Shown: positions 41,583-51,887 of the stretch, in pieces
How positions within the stretch are numbered: position 1 is the stretch's first letter
How the letters are laid out: every line of letters starts with the position of its first letter
Assembly: GCF_004354365.1 (NCBI RefSeq)
Contig: NZ_SJCY01000005.1
Span: 166,806-230,805 of the forward strand
Direction: 5' to 3'
Origin: Pedobacter changchengzhani
GTDB taxonomy: Bacteria; Bacteroidota; Bacteroidia; Sphingobacteriales; Sphingobacteriaceae
Length of the DNA: 64,000 nt
The notes under the pieces: generated by a model
Told to the model about the DNA's origin: nothing
What the model saw: only the letters and a program-made list of their open reading frames with translations
Database searches by the model: none
Translations under genes and position numbers: made by a program

Positions 41583-44555
41583 ATGGATTACCAATTTAAA
41601 GAAATAGAAGAAAAGTGGCAGCAGTTTTGGGCCGATAATCAAACATTTAAAGCCGAAGATAATTCTACGAAGCCAAAATATTATGTTTTAGACATGTTTC
41701 CGTATCCATCAGGAGCAGGTTTACATGTTGGTCATCCACTAGGCTATATTGCATCAGATATTTTTTCGAGATACAAACGCTTAAAAGGCTTTAATGTATT
41801 GCATCCAATGGGTTACGATTCTTTCGGGTTGCCTGCAGAGCAATATGCAATACAAACTGGTCAACACCCTGCAATTACTACTGAAGCAAATATTGCAACC
41901 TACCGTCGCCAGTTAGATCAAATTGGTTTTTCTTTTGATTGGAGCCGCGAAGTTCGCACCAGTGAGCCGTCTTATTATAAGTGGACACAGTGGATTTTTA
42001 TGAAATTATTCAATTCGTGGTACAACGTAGAAAATGATAAAGCAGAAGATATTTCTACTTTAATTGAGAAATTCAATATTTCTGGTACTGCGGATGTAAA
42101 GGCCGTTTGCGATGATGATGTGAAATCATTTATGCCAACCGATTGGGCAAACTTTACAGAAGAGGAAAGACAAGAAGAACTATTAAAATACCGTTTAACC
42201 TATTTGAGAGAAAGCACTGTAAACTGGTGTTTGGCTTTAGGTACTGTTTTAGCTAACGATGAAGTTAAAGATGGTTTCTCTGAGCGTGGTGGTTTCCCCG
42301 TTGAGCAAAAGAAAATGATGCAGTGGAGTATGCGTATTACCGCTTACGCTGATCGACTTTTGCAAGGTTTAGATACCATCGATTGGCCAGAACCGATTAA
42401 AGAAATGCAGCGTAATTGGATTGGGAAAAGTGTTGGGGCATCGGTCAAGTTTAAAGTTGAAAGTTTAAAGTCGAAAGCATCTACTTTGAACTTTGAACTT
42501 TTAACTGATAACTTTATTGAGGTTTTCACCACCCGTGTTGATACCATTTTCGGTGTTTCATACTTGGTTTTAGCACCAGAACATGAGTTGGTGGCTGGAT
42601 TAACCACTCCTGAGCAGAAACAAGCAGTTGAGGATTATATTTCTAAAACTAAAAAGAAATCGGAATTAGACCGAATGGCGGATACTAAAACTGTTTCTGG
42701 CGCTTTTACAGGTAGTTATGTAATTAATCCTGTTAGTGGCGAACGCGTTCCTTTATGGATTGCAGATTACGTACTTGCAGGTTACGGAACTGGAGCAGTT
42801 ATGGGCGTGCCAAGTGGCGATCAACGCGATTGGTTATTTGCAGCTCATTTTAACTTACCAATTGTTCAAATTTTAGATGGTCAAAAAGATATTGACGTTC
42901 AAGCAGATTCTACCAAAGACGGAAAATACATCAACTCTGGTTTTATTAATGGATTAACTTACAAAGAAGCTGTACCATTTTTGAATAATTGGTTAGAAGA
43001 ACATGATGCTGGTAAAGCAAAAGTTAATTTCCGTCAACGTGATGCCGTTTTTGGCCGACAAAGATATTGGGGCGAGCCGATTCCTGTTTATTTTAAAGAT
43101 GGTTTACCTTATTTAGTGAAAGAAGAAGAATTGCCTTTAATTTTGCCAGAAATTGACAAATATTTACCAACTGAAACTGGCGAACCACCTTTAGCTAGAG
43201 CAGAAGGTTGGGCTCCGAAAGATGGCGAACACTATGAATTAAGCACCATGCCAGGTTGGGCAGGAAGTAGTTGGTATTGGTACCGTTACATGGATGCAAA
43301 TAACGATTCTGATTTCGTTTCGAAAGAAGCCGTTGATTATTGGAAAGCTGTCGATTTATACATTGGCGGTTCTGAGCACGCAACTGGTCACTTATTATAC
43401 AGCCGTTTCTGGAACAAGTTTTTGAAAGATTTGGGTTACACCAAAGAAGAAGAACCTTTCAAGAAATTGATTAATCAAGGCATGATTCAAGGTAGAAGTA
43501 ACTTTGTTTATCGTTTAGCTATTCAAAGTTTTGCCAACGAACAAGAAGGAGATATTTTACCCCCTTTAAAAAAATCAATTTTTGTATCTAAGGGTTTTGT
43601 TAAACAAATAGAAGATAATTCGAATAGTGAGATTCAAAGTCAAATTTTCAGTATTCTCGATAAAGAAACAAAATTAATTAAGGATTTAAATCCAAGTTTG
43701 ATTGGTAAATATATTTTTACTGGCAATATTCTTCCTTTGCATGTTGATGTAAACATCGCTGAAAACGAAATTCTTGATTTAACTAAATTCAAAGCTTGGA
43801 GAGAGGAATATGCAAACGCAGAATTCATTCTTGAAAGTGGCAAATACATCTGCGGTGTTGAAGTCGAAAAAATGTCGAAATCGAAATTCAACGTGGTTAA
43901 TCCCGATGATTTGATTGAGCGCTACGGTGCCGATACTTTGCGTATGTACGAAATGTTTTTAGGTCCGTTAGAGCAAAGTAAACCTTGGAATACCAATGGT
44001 ATTGAAGGCGTATTTAAGTTTTTGCGTAAGTTTTGGAGATTATTCCACAATGAGGAATGGACATTCCATGTAAATGATTCTATCCCGACCAAAGCAGAAT
44101 TGAAAACTTTGCATAAAATCATTAAGAAAGTACAAGATGATATTGAGCGTTTCTCGTTCAACACTTCAGTATCTAGCTTTATGATTGCGGTTAATGAATT
44201 AACAGATTTAAAATGTAAAAGCCGACAGGTTTTAGAAGATATGGTGGTTATTCTTTCGCCATATGCACCACATATTTGCGAAGAACTTTGGGTGAAATTA
44301 GGAAACCAAGCAGGAAGTTTATCCTACACTGCATTTCCGATTTTTAATCCAGAACATTTAGTAGAAGATGAGTTTGCTTATCCAGTTTCTATCAACGGTA
44401 AAATGAAAATGAACTTAAATTTGAGTTTAACTTTAGCGCAGCCAGAGGTTGAAGCGATTTTATTTGCTGATGAACAGTTTGCTAAATATTTGGACGGCAA
44501 AGAACCTAAAAAAATTATTTTCGTAAAAGGAAAGATTATCAATGTCGTTCTTTAA
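41583..44555 (+). CDS. leuS: Leucyl-tRNA synthetase
   Basis: A class I synthetase that charges tRNA-Leu. The HIGH motif is HVGH at 48-51 (GAGLHVGHPLGY), WIGKS precedes the editing domain, and KMSKS lies at 763-767. The editing domain contains FTTRVDTIFGVSYLVLAPEH and GTGAVMGVPSGDQRDW. At 990 residues it is longer than the roughly 920-940 I expect for Bacteroidota. Two extra segments account for this. Residues about 289-311, after ASVKF, are low-complexity (KVESLKSKASTLNFELL) and are encoded by AAAGTTGAAAGTTTAAAG-type sequence. A further insertion of about 50-60 residues follows GRSNFVYR and precedes LHVDVNIAENEILD. Core motifs are intact. A strong terminator follows. Confidence 0.97.
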   Translation: MDYQFKEIEEKWQQFWADNQTFKAEDNSTKPKYYVLDMFPYPSGAGLHVGHPLGYIASDIFSRYKRLKGFNVLHPMGYDSFGLPAEQYAIQTGQHPAITTEANIATYRRQLDQIGFSFDWSREVRTSEPSYYKWTQWIFMKLFNSWYNVENDKAEDISTLIEKFNISGTADVKAVCDDDVKSFMPTDWANFTEEERQEELLKYRLTYLRESTVNWCLALGTVLANDEVKDGFSERGGFPVEQKKMMQWSMRITAYADRLLQGLDTIDWPEPIKEMQRNWIGKSVGASVKFKVESLKSKASTLNFELLTDNFIEVFTTRVDTIFGVSYLVLAPEHELVAGLTTPEQKQAVEDYISKTKKKSELDRMADTKTVSGAFTGSYVINPVSGERVPLWIADYVLAGYGTGAVMGVPSGDQRDWLFAAHFNLPIVQILDGQKDIDVQADSTKDGKYINSGFINGLTYKEAVPFLNNWLEEHDAGKAKVNFRQRDAVFGRQRYWGEPIPVYFKDGLPYLVKEEELPLILPEIDKYLPTETGEPPLARAEGWAPKDGEHYELSTMPGWAGSSWYWYRYMDANNDSDFVSKEAVDYWKAVDLYIGGSEHATGHLLYSRFWNKFLKDLGYTKEEEPFKKLINQGMIQGRSNFVYRLAIQSFANEQEGDILPPLKKSIFVSKGFVKQIEDNSNSEIQSQIFSILDKETKLIKDLNPSLIGKYIFTGNILPLHVDVNIAENEILDLTKFKAWREEYANAEFILESGKYICGVEVEKMSKSKFNVVNPDDLIERYGADTLRMYEMFLGPLEQSKPWNTNGIEGVFKFLRKFWRLFHNEEWTFHVNDSIPTKAELKTLHKIIKKVQDDIERFSFNTSVSSFMIAVNELTDLKCKSRQVLEDMVVILSPYAPHICEELWVKLGNQAGSLSYTAFPIFNPEHLVEDEFAYPVSINGKMKMNLNLSLTLAQPEVEAILFADEQFAKYLDGKEPKKIIFVKGKIINVVL

Positions 44556-44608
44556 GCTGAACGCTTAAAGCCTAAAGCGGAAAGCTTTCCTGCAAATTTT
44601 TATAAATT

Positions 44609-44645
44609 AAAACCCCTGAGTTTAGTAGCTCAGGGGTTTTTGTTA
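44609..44645 (+). terminator. Rho-independent terminator of leuS
   Basis: AAAACCCCTGAG (44609-44620) and CTCAGGGGTTTT (44629-44640) form a perfect 12-bp stem with an eight-base loop, ending in a run of T. Confidence 0.9.
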
Positions 44646-44654
44646 GCTTTTTTT

Positions 44655-44935
44655 ATTTCGTCTTTGCGAGGAGGAACGACGAAGCAATCTTTCTAATAAT
44701 ATAGATTGTGCCAACGGTACTCCTACGGAGCTTCGTCGGCTGAAAAAGCTTCCTTGCAATTACGGTTTTTAGTCCGCAGGCTATAGCAAGATAGATTCTG
44801 AAATAAATTCAGAATGACGACCGTTCATGTATGATGACTTGGGTTTTCGCTTTCACCTTTAGTCTTTCAGCTTTTCGCTTTAGTCTTTCAGCTTTTCGCC
44901 TTAAGCCCTAAACCTTCAAGCCCTCCACCTTCTTA
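44655..44935. repeat. Palindromic and low-complexity repeats between leuS and the helicase gene
   Basis: 44655-44760 is an inverted relative of repeat B (TTTGCGAGGAGGAACGACGA with GAAGCAATCTTT, then GCTTCGTCGGCTGAAAAAGC). 44785-44825 holds a remnant of the dispersed palindromic element (CTGAAATAAATTCAGAATGACG). 44850-44930 is a tract of TTTAGTCTTTCAGCTTTTCGC-like repeats, the same class of low-complexity sequence found inside ribF and leuS. Confidence 0.75.
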
Positions 44936-46234
44936 GTCTCTTCTTCCTCTATTTCCGCCAAATTTTCTTTGTCCGCTGGCGTTGCGTGGTTTGCCACTCA
45001 TGTTGCCATCACCGCGTTTTGCGCCACCACCGCCGGCGCCTTTCGACTGTGCTTGTGGTTTGCGTTTCACTTGGTTTTTAGCCATCATATTTTCCCAACT
45101 TAACGGATACGGATGATCCTCAACGACAGGAAGTGTTATTTTAATCAGTTTCTGAATGTCTAATAAATATTCATTTTCCTCTGCATCGCAAAAAGAAACT
45201 GCAATACCATTTGCACCAGCACGGCCAGTACGACCAATTCTATGTACATAAGATTCAGGAATATTTGGTAACTCGTAGTTAAAAACGTGCGATAATTGGT
45301 CAATATCAATACCACGCGCAGCAATATCAGTTGCCACTAAAACGCGTATTTTACGTTCCTTAAATTCTGTTAAGGCACGTTGACGAGCATTTTGAGATTT
45401 GTTTCCGTGTATAGCAGCAGATTTAATACCTACATGACCTAAATCTTTCACAATTCGATCGGCGCCATGCTTTGTACGTGTAAAAACTAAAGCCGTTTCA
45501 ATTCCTTTATCTTCTAATAAATGAATCAGTAATTTCTTTTTATCGCCTTTATCAACAAAATAAATAGATTGATTAATGGTTTCCGCAGTTGAAGAAACTG
45601 GCGTAACCTCAACTTTGGTTGGATTAGATAAAATAGTATTTGCTAATTTTTGAATTTCATCTGGCATGGTTGCCGAAAAGAATAATGTTTGGCGCTTGGT
45701 TGGTAATTTAGCAACCGTTCTTTTCACATCGTGGATGAAACCCATATCCAACATACGGTCGGCTTCATCTAAAACAAAAATTTCGATTGTGTTTAAATTG
45801 ATAAAACCTTGGTTCATTAAATCTAATAAACGCCCGGGCGTAGCAACTAAAATATCTACACCCCTTTTCAAGGCTTCAACTTGGCTATGCTGACTTACGC
45901 CACCAAAAATTACCAAATGGCGCAAATTTAAATTTCTGCCGTAAGCTTTAAAGCTCTCTTCAATTTGAATGGCAAGCTCGCGTGTTGGCGTTAAAATTAA
46001 GGCTTTAATGTTTTTAGATGCCTTAGTATTGATGTGTTTTTCGTGTAATAACTGCAACATCGGAATCGCAAATGCTGCGGTTTTCCCTGTTCCGGTTTGT
46101 GCGCAACCTAATAAATCTTTTCCTTTTAATATGGTTGGTATAGATTGCTCCTGTATTGGTGTAGGCTGTGTATAACCTTCAGTATCAAGCGCCTTTAAAA
46201 TTGGCTCTATGAGGTTTAATTCTTTAAATAACAT
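44933..46234 (-). CDS. DEAD-box RNA helicase (RhlE-like)
   Basis: An ATP-dependent RNA unwinding enzyme of 433 residues. In order it has the Q motif (TQPTPIQEQSIP), motif I AQTGTGKTAAF, Ia PTRELA, Ib TPGRLLD, II VLDEADRMLDMGF, III FSATMP, then VFTRTKHG, DIAARGID and HRIGRTGRAG. The C-terminal tail (about 385-433) is basic, rich in Gly, Arg and Lys and probably disordered; it should help RNA binding. RhlE-like members act in ribosome assembly and mRNA decay, especially in the cold. The leader is about 100 bases long, measured from a good -7 box at 46338-46345. Confidence 0.93.
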   Translation of the reverse strand: MLFKELNLIEPILKALDTEGYTQPTPIQEQSIPTILKGKDLLGCAQTGTGKTAAFAIPMLQLLHEKHINTKASKNIKALILTPTRELAIQIEESFKAYGRNLNLRHLVIFGGVSQHSQVEALKRGVDILVATPGRLLDLMNQGFINLNTIEIFVLDEADRMLDMGFIHDVKRTVAKLPTKRQTLFFSATMPDEIQKLANTILSNPTKVEVTPVSSTAETINQSIYFVDKGDKKKLLIHLLEDKGIETALVFTRTKHGADRIVKDLGHVGIKSAAIHGNKSQNARQRALTEFKERKIRVLVATDIAARGIDIDQLSHVFNYELPNIPESYVHRIGRTGRAGANGIAVSFCDAEENEYLLDIQKLIKITLPVVEDHPYPLSWENMMAKNQVKRKPQAQSKGAGGGGAKRGDGNMSGKPRNASGQRKFGGNRGRRD

Positions 46235-46337
46235 GTAAGTTTTTTTGTAATATTAATTTGAAGAAGCTAGAACGATCATTTTTTGAGGGACTAACTTGCG
46301 GATTGCTTTAAATGATAAAGAAATTCTGCTTCGGTTG

Positions 46338-46345
46338 CAAAGATA
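46338..46345 (-). promoter_or_regulatory. Bacteroidota-type -7 box for the helicase gene
   Basis: TATCTTTG on the minus strand is a full TAnnTTTG match about 104 bases before the ATG at 46234. It implies a leader of roughly 95 bases. Confidence 0.5.
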
Positions 46346-46822
46346 GAGAAATAAATTGTTTTTATTGTTATATGGTTCAATTGTTAAAAGCGCAAACGCT
46401 CTTAAAATGCTTGTGATTAAAAACTAATAATTTGCTTGATGTATATTTACCTTATCGCTAAAGCATATTTTTTATTTCAAATAACCATTCGGATGAAGCC
46501 AACGGATATGGATTTCATTATTACAGGTAGCCGTTAAATAACAACTTGAGAAAAAATGAAAGAATTAAATTGCTTTTGCAACGGGTCTCAAATCTCAACT
46601 CTCAATACTTCTAATCAAATGCTCATTTGTTGAAATCTTCTATTTGATGCTCTTGAAGATTAAGCTTATTATTGTAAATTAAAATTTTGTGTTTAGGAAT
46701 TAATTTTTGAACATCAATTATCCCAAATAGTTATCATTTTGAAACTTCAGATAATCAACCGCATCTCACGGAATTGTCGCTTTTTATTTAAAGGTGTTTT
46801 AGGTGATTAGTATAGCAAATTT
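46346..46822. other. Intergenic stretch; no gene recognised
   Basis: About 480 AT-rich bases between divergent genes. I see no coding frame with protein-like composition, no repeat from the families above and no strong terminator. The promoter of the topoisomerase gene should lie here, but no clear TAnnTTTG box is near its start. Confidence 0.5.
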
Positions 46823-48691
46823 ATGGCAGAAGTAATTTATAACGACGATAGTATCCGCTCATTAGATTGGAAAGAACACATTAGGTTGCGTCCCGGTATG
46901 TACATCGGTAAACTTGGTGATGGCTCTGCGCAAGATGATGGAATTTATGTGTTGCTGAAAGAAATTGTTGATAATTCTATCGATGAATTTGTAATGGGAA
47001 CTGGTAAAACGATAGAAATTACGGTTTCTGAGCAAAAAGTAAATATTCGCGATTATGGTCGGGGCATCCCTTTGGGTAAAGTTATAGATTGTGTAAGCAA
47101 AATAAATACTGGCGGAAAATACGATAGTAACGCTTTCCAAAAATCAGTTGGTTTGAATGGAGTGGGTACAAAAGCTGTTAATGCGCTCTCTGCAAATTTT
47201 ATGGTACAATCCTATCGGGATGGAAAAACCAAAAAAGTAGAATTTTCTAAAGGAGAAATTGTTGCCGATCAGCCAATTATAGATACCACACAGCGAAATG
47301 GTACGGCAATTACTTTTTATCCTGATGAAAGTATTTTTAGAAATTACCATTATATACCAGATTTTGTGGAGAGCATGGTTTGGAATTACGTGTTTTTAAA
47401 TACTGGCTTAACGGTAAGTTTTAACAATCAAAAGTTTTTTTCTGAAAGAGGACTTTACGATCTACTTTCCAAATTTAATAAACCCGAAGAAATCCGTTAT
47501 CCAATTATTCACATGATTGGCAACGATATCGAAATTGCGATGACTCATGGTCAGCAATATGGCGAAGATTACCACTCTTTTGTAAACGGCCAACATACCA
47601 CGCAAGGTGGTACACACCAAGCGGCTTTTAGAGCTGCGGTAGTAAAAACCATTCGCGAATTTTTTAAAAAGGAATTTGATGCTGCAGATGTTCGTTCATC
47701 CATCATTGCAGCAATTTCTATTCGTGTGCAAGAGCCTGTTTTCGAATCGCAAACCAAAACTAAACTAGGTTCTCAAAATATGGGTCCGGAAGGGCCTTCA
47801 GTGGCAACTTTTATTAATGATTTCGTAAAAAAGGAATTGGATGATTATTTGCACAAAAATTCGGATGTTGCTGATGCACTTCTAAAACGCATTAATCAAT
47901 CAGAAAGAGAACGAAAAGATATTGCGGGCATAAAAAAACTGGCTAACGATAGGGCTAAGAAAGCTTCGTTGCATAATAAAAAGCTTCGCGATTGTAAAGT
48001 TCATTTCAACACTACCCACGAAAAACGATACGATACTACTTTGTTTATTACCGAGGGAGATTCGGCTTCGGGATCGATTACAAAATCGCGAGATGTGGAT
48101 TGTCAAGCCGTTTTTAGTTTAAAAGGCAAGCCGTTGAACTGCTACGAATTAACCAAAAAGGTTGTTTATGAAAACGAAGAATTTAACCTTTTACAGCACG
48201 CTTTAAATATTGAAGATGGTTTAGAAGGTTTGCACTACAACAATATCGTTATTGCTACCGATGCCGATGTTGACGGCATGCACATTAGGTTGTTAATGAT
48301 GACTTTTTTCTTGCAGTTTTTTCCTGATTTGGTAAGAGCTGGTCATGTTTATATTTTGCAAACGCCTTTATTTAGGGTGAGAAATAAAAAAGAAACCATT
48401 TATTGCTATAGTGAGGAAGAACGCAGAAATGCTGTTGAGAAGCTAGGTAACAGGCCAGAAATAACTCGTTTTAAAGGTTTGGGAGAAATTTCTCCAGATG
48501 AGTTTGGTTTATTTATTGGAAAAGACATTCGGCTTGATCCCGTTATTTTAAAAGATCAGACGATTAAGAGTTTGCTAGAATATTATATGGGAAAAAATAC
48601 ACCAGATAGACAGCAACACATTATCAAGAACCTAAGAATTGAAAAAGACCAAGTTGCAGCAGACCCGAAAATAATCGACGAAGTCGCATAA
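46823..48691 (+). CDS. parE: Type IIA DNA topoisomerase subunit B (topoisomerase IV ParE-type)
   Basis: The ATPase subunit of a type IIA topoisomerase. The GHKL ATPase domain has [40 protein letters not shown] and the transducer lysine region (SQTKTKLG). The TOPRIM domain has [12 protein letters not shown] and [13 protein letters not shown]. At 622 residues the length fits the Bacteroidota ParE-type subunit and lacks the extra insert of gyrase B. The glycine of the usual EGDSAGG is replaced (EGDSASG), as in this group. The partner subunit A gene is at 60725-63619, separated by five genes. A hybrid histidine kinase follows after 27 bases in the same direction. Confidence 0.93.
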   Translation: MAEVIYNDDSIRSLDWKEHIRLRPGMYIGKLGDGSAQDDGIYVLLKEIVDNSIDEFVMGTGKTIEITVSEQKVNIRDYGRGIPLGKVIDCVSKINTGGKYDSNAFQKSVGLNGVGTKAVNALSANFMVQSYRDGKTKKVEFSKGEIVADQPIIDTTQRNGTAITFYPDESIFRNYHYIPDFVESMVWNYVFLNTGLTVSFNNQKFFSERGLYDLLSKFNKPEEIRYPIIHMIGNDIEIAMTHGQQYGEDYHSFVNGQHTTQGGTHQAAFRAAVVKTIREFFKKEFDAADVRSSIIAAISIRVQEPVFESQTKTKLGSQNMGPEGPSVATFINDFVKKELDDYLHKNSDVADALLKRINQSERERKDIAGIKKLANDRAKKASLHNKKLRDCKVHFNTTHEKRYDTTLFITEGDSASGSITKSRDVDCQAVFSLKGKPLNCYELTKKVVYENEEFNLLQHALNIEDGLEGLHYNNIVIATDADVDGMHIRLLMMTFFLQFFPDLVRAGHVYILQTPLFRVRNKKETIYCYSEEERRNAVEKLGNRPEITRFKGLGEISPDEFGLFIGKDIRLDPVILKDQTIKSLLEYYMGKNTPDRQQHIIKNLRIEKDQVAADPKIIDEVA

Positions 48692-48718
48692 AATACACAT
48701 AAAATTAATAAATTTATT

Positions 48719-50860
48719 TTGAAATCAATTCAAAGCTCAGCTGTAAAATACCTTTTAGTTGTTTTTCTTATCCTACTTATTTTTGCAATAACAGCAAAAT
48801 TATATATCAACTTCTCTAAAATTTCGCTTTTTAAGTCTTCAACAGAAATAATTGAAGTTAAAAAGGATTTTAGCAGGTTAGACAGCTGCATATTTAAACT
48901 TTACAGCGCAGAGAACAACTCTAGGATGTATGTTGTTACGGGAGATAAGAAATACTATCAAGCATTTTTAAGCGAAATTTCTGAGGTTTCTGTTGCAATG
49001 GATTCCATAGCGCTCGAAAATCAACATGAGAAACCGCTATCTGATGGATCATTTAAAAGCTTAATTACACAAAAAAAAATCCGAACGGATCAATTTATTA
49101 AGTTAAAATATTTGGCAGATAGTTTAATAAACTTTTCTGTAAATTTTGATAAAAAACTGGGTAAATTAAATCCTGTAAATACTATATTTTCTACAAGGCA
49201 ATTCAAAAGCATTGTTAAAATTGATACACTAAAACCGGGTGCTATTGCGCAACCAAAAAAGAAATTTTTTGGAAGAATTTTGGCCGCTATCAATGATAAA
49301 GGCGCAAAAGGCAAAGAAAGTGAAAAATCTACTTTGCTAAAAACTACGATAACTGCAGATACATCAATAGAGAGTAAAAATTTTAATAAGCTACAACTTA
49401 AAGAAATAAATAAATTTTATGCATCGCTTTACAGCGTAAATAATAAGTTAAAAGCAAAAGAAAGAGATTTATTAGATATTAACCATAAATTAATAATCAC
49501 TATTGTAGATGGACTAAAAATTTACAAATCGGGTGAGAATAGTTATTATACAAATTTACAAAACTCAGCTAACTCGTCAGTTCGCGATGTATTAAACAAC
49601 CTTGATAAATTTACAGTGGTTTTGATATTGCTATTAATTGGCTTATTGTTGTTTATGTTCTATGCCATTTATCATTTATACAAAAATGAGCAACAGTTAA
49701 TTAAGCAGACTAAAAAAGCATCACTCTACGCACTATCGAAAAGTAGATTTTTGGCCAATATGAGTCACGAAATTAGAACACCCTTAAACTCTATTGTTGG
49801 TTTTTCTGAGCAACTTTCGCAAGTAGATTTACAACCACAGCAAAAAGAACAACTAAAGGCAATTAGAAATTCTTCGATAATGTTGTTGGATGTGGTAAAT
49901 GATATTTTAGATTTTTCTAAATACGAAACCGGGAAGGTGGTTTTAGATTCTACGCCATTTTCGCCGCTTGTAGCTATAAACGATGTTTTCGATGGCATGA
50001 AAGTACAAGCCAGTAAAAAACAAATTGATTTTGTTAATAATGTTAATATAGATAAAGATTTATTTATTTTGGGTGATGCCCTGCGTTTAAAACAAGTAGT
50101 AATGAACTTGCTGAACAATGCAATTAAGTTTACAAAAGAAGGTAGCGTTACCATACTGGCCAATGCCGTAAAAAGTAGCACTAAAAACATTACGCTAAAA
50201 GTGAGTATTATTGATACTGGAATAGGAATCAATAAGCTAGATCAACGGTTGATTTTTGATGAATTTGCACAAGCGTACTATTCATCAACCAAAGAGAAAC
50301 AGCAAGGAACTGGCTTAGGATTAGCGATTTGTAAAAGAATAGTCGATTTTCATAAAGGTGATATTAGTGTAACGAGCGAGGAAGGTAAAGGATCTACTTT
50401 TACTTTTGAGTTACCATACCAAATGGTTGTTAACCTGCCCCAACAAATTGAGAAGAAGATTTTGAGTGCTGCCGATATTGCATTCCTAAGAGGAAAGAGG
50501 GCTTTATTGGCAGATGATAATATCCTGAATATTTTATTAGCCAGCACTATTTTAAAAAAGTACGAAATTATTTTCGATGCTGCTTATGATGGTAAGGAAG
50601 CTTTAGAATTATTTAAGGATCAAGATTACGATATTGTGTTAACCGATATCCAAATGCCAGAAATGGGTGGGATAGAGCTAACCAAAAAAATTAGAGCGTT
50701 TAAAAATCGGAAAAAATCAGCCGTGCCAATACTTGGAATCACAGCAAACGTAATGCAAGATGACCGAATTAAATATCTAGATTCGGGCATGAGTGAACTT
50801 GTTTTAAAGCCATTTATGGAACAAGAACTTTTGAAAAAAATGTTAAAGTTTTTAAAATAG
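48719..50860 (+). CDS. Hybrid sensor histidine kinase with receiver domain
   Basis: A 713-residue membrane sensor. A first helix at about 12-32 (YLLVVFLILLIFAITAKLYI) and a second at about 300-322 (VVLILLLIGLLLFMFYAIYH) enclose a periplasmic sensor domain of about 265 residues, with no recognised family. The HisKA domain has NMSHEIRTPLNSIVGFSEQL with His350. HATPase_c has NLLNNAIKFT, DTGIGI and GTGLGLAI. The C-terminal receiver has ALLADDNILN and the phosphoacceptor Asp643 in VLTDIQMPEMGG. No output domain follows, so phosphate must pass to another protein. The start is TTG at 48719. It lies 27 bases after parE, probably in one operon, and ends four bases from the convergent yihY stop. Confidence 0.92.
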   Translation: MKSIQSSAVKYLLVVFLILLIFAITAKLYINFSKISLFKSSTEIIEVKKDFSRLDSCIFKLYSAENNSRMYVVTGDKKYYQAFLSEISEVSVAMDSIALENQHEKPLSDGSFKSLITQKKIRTDQFIKLKYLADSLINFSVNFDKKLGKLNPVNTIFSTRQFKSIVKIDTLKPGAIAQPKKKFFGRILAAINDKGAKGKESEKSTLLKTTITADTSIESKNFNKLQLKEINKFYASLYSVNNKLKAKERDLLDINHKLIITIVDGLKIYKSGENSYYTNLQNSANSSVRDVLNNLDKFTVVLILLLIGLLLFMFYAIYHLYKNEQQLIKQTKKASLYALSKSRFLANMSHEIRTPLNSIVGFSEQLSQVDLQPQQKEQLKAIRNSSIMLLDVVNDILDFSKYETGKVVLDSTPFSPLVAINDVFDGMKVQASKKQIDFVNNVNIDKDLFILGDALRLKQVVMNLLNNAIKFTKEGSVTILANAVKSSTKNITLKVSIIDTGIGINKLDQRLIFDEFAQAYYSSTKEKQQGTGLGLAICKRIVDFHKGDISVTSEEGKGSTFTFELPYQMVVNLPQQIEKKILSAADIAFLRGKRALLADDNILNILLASTILKKYEIIFDAAYDGKEALELFKDQDYDIVLTDIQMPEMGGIELTKKIRAFKNRKKSAVPILGITANVMQDDRIKYLDSGMSELVLKPFMEQELLKKMLKFLK

Positions 50861-50864
50861 GTAT

Positions 50865-51884
50865 TTAGTCTTCCTTTGGAATATCCACCGTATCTTCTGG
50901 ATGTTGTGGAGGCAATACATCTACTTTTTTTTCTACAACAATAACTTCTGTGTGAACGGCATATTTACTTGGTGTAATGCCTCCATCATGTTGTTCTGCA
51001 AAGGCTTGAGTAAATTCTGCCCCAAAGTATAAAATAATCGAAGTATAATATATCCAAAGTAAAATTACAATAATAGAACTTGCGGCGCCAAATGCCGAAC
51101 CAGGATTTCCTTTTTCTATATAAATACCGATTACATACTTACCTAAACTAAATAATACAGCCGTAAACAGTGCGCCAATTATTGCCGATCGCCATTTTAT
51201 ATTAACGTCGGGTAAAACTTTAAATATTACCGCAAAAACAGAAGTAACCGCTGCAAGCGTAATTACATTATTTAGAATATAAATAATTAATGCCATCGTA
51301 TCATTCGCAACTGGAATTACCTCATCTATTTTGCTTTGAGAAAGTAGTGATGCGAGTTTAGAGCCTAAGCCAACAACAACACTGTTAATCATTAACGATA
51401 CCAAAAGCAGAAAACCCATCGAAACCACTAACGAAAAAGAAAGCAAACGGTTAGATAGCATTTTGAGCCAGCCCTTTTTGGGTACCGCCCTCACTTTCCA
51501 AATTAAGTTAATACTATCCTGTATCTCGATAAAAATAGCTGTAGCACCAACAATAAGCGTAGTTATTCCGATAATTAGACCAATAGTAGATTGCCCAGTT
51601 TTATTGGCTTTTTCTACAAATCCTTGAATTTGTACGGCTGCATCTTTGCCAACCATCTCCGTAATCTGAACATAGAATTTATCTCGGGTTTTCATTTTGT
51701 TGCCAAAAAAAAGCGTCGCCGAAGATAGCACGATAATGATTAAAGGCGTTAGCGAAAATATAGTATAATAAGCAAGCGCAGCACTTAGTTTCGTAACCCT
51801 ATCTTCTATAAATCCTTTCCCGGCAGCAACAAATAAATGATAAGTATTTATGCCGAAAACTTTTACTTTTTTGATCAACTTCAT
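50865..51884 (-). CDS. YihY/virulence factor BrkB family membrane protein
   Basis: A 339-residue protein with about six membrane helices. The signature LSAALAYYTIFSLTPLIIIV near residue 35 and ILLWIYYTSIILYFGAEFTQ near residue 275 are typical of the YihY/BrkB (formerly RNase BN) family. The function is unresolved; the ribonuclease assignment of the old name is wrong for this family. The C-terminal tail is soluble and rich in Val, Pro and acidic residues. The tamL gene ends three bases before its ATG region (stop at 51888), so tamB, tamL and this gene probably form one minus-strand operon. Confidence 0.9.
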   Translation of the reverse strand: MKLIKKVKVFGINTYHLFVAAGKGFIEDRVTKLSAALAYYTIFSLTPLIIIVLSSATLFFGNKMKTRDKFYVQITEMVGKDAAVQIQGFVEKANKTGQSTIGLIIGITTLIVGATAIFIEIQDSINLIWKVRAVPKKGWLKMLSNRLLSFSLVVSMGFLLLVSLMINSVVVGLGSKLASLLSQSKIDEVIPVANDTMALIIYILNNVITLAAVTSVFAVIFKVLPDVNIKWRSAIIGALFTAVLFSLGKYVIGIYIEKGNPGSAFGAASSIIVILLWIYYTSIILYFGAEFTQAFAEQHDGGITPSKYAVHTEVIVVEKKVDVLPPQHPEDTVDIPKED

Positions 51885-51887
51885 CTA

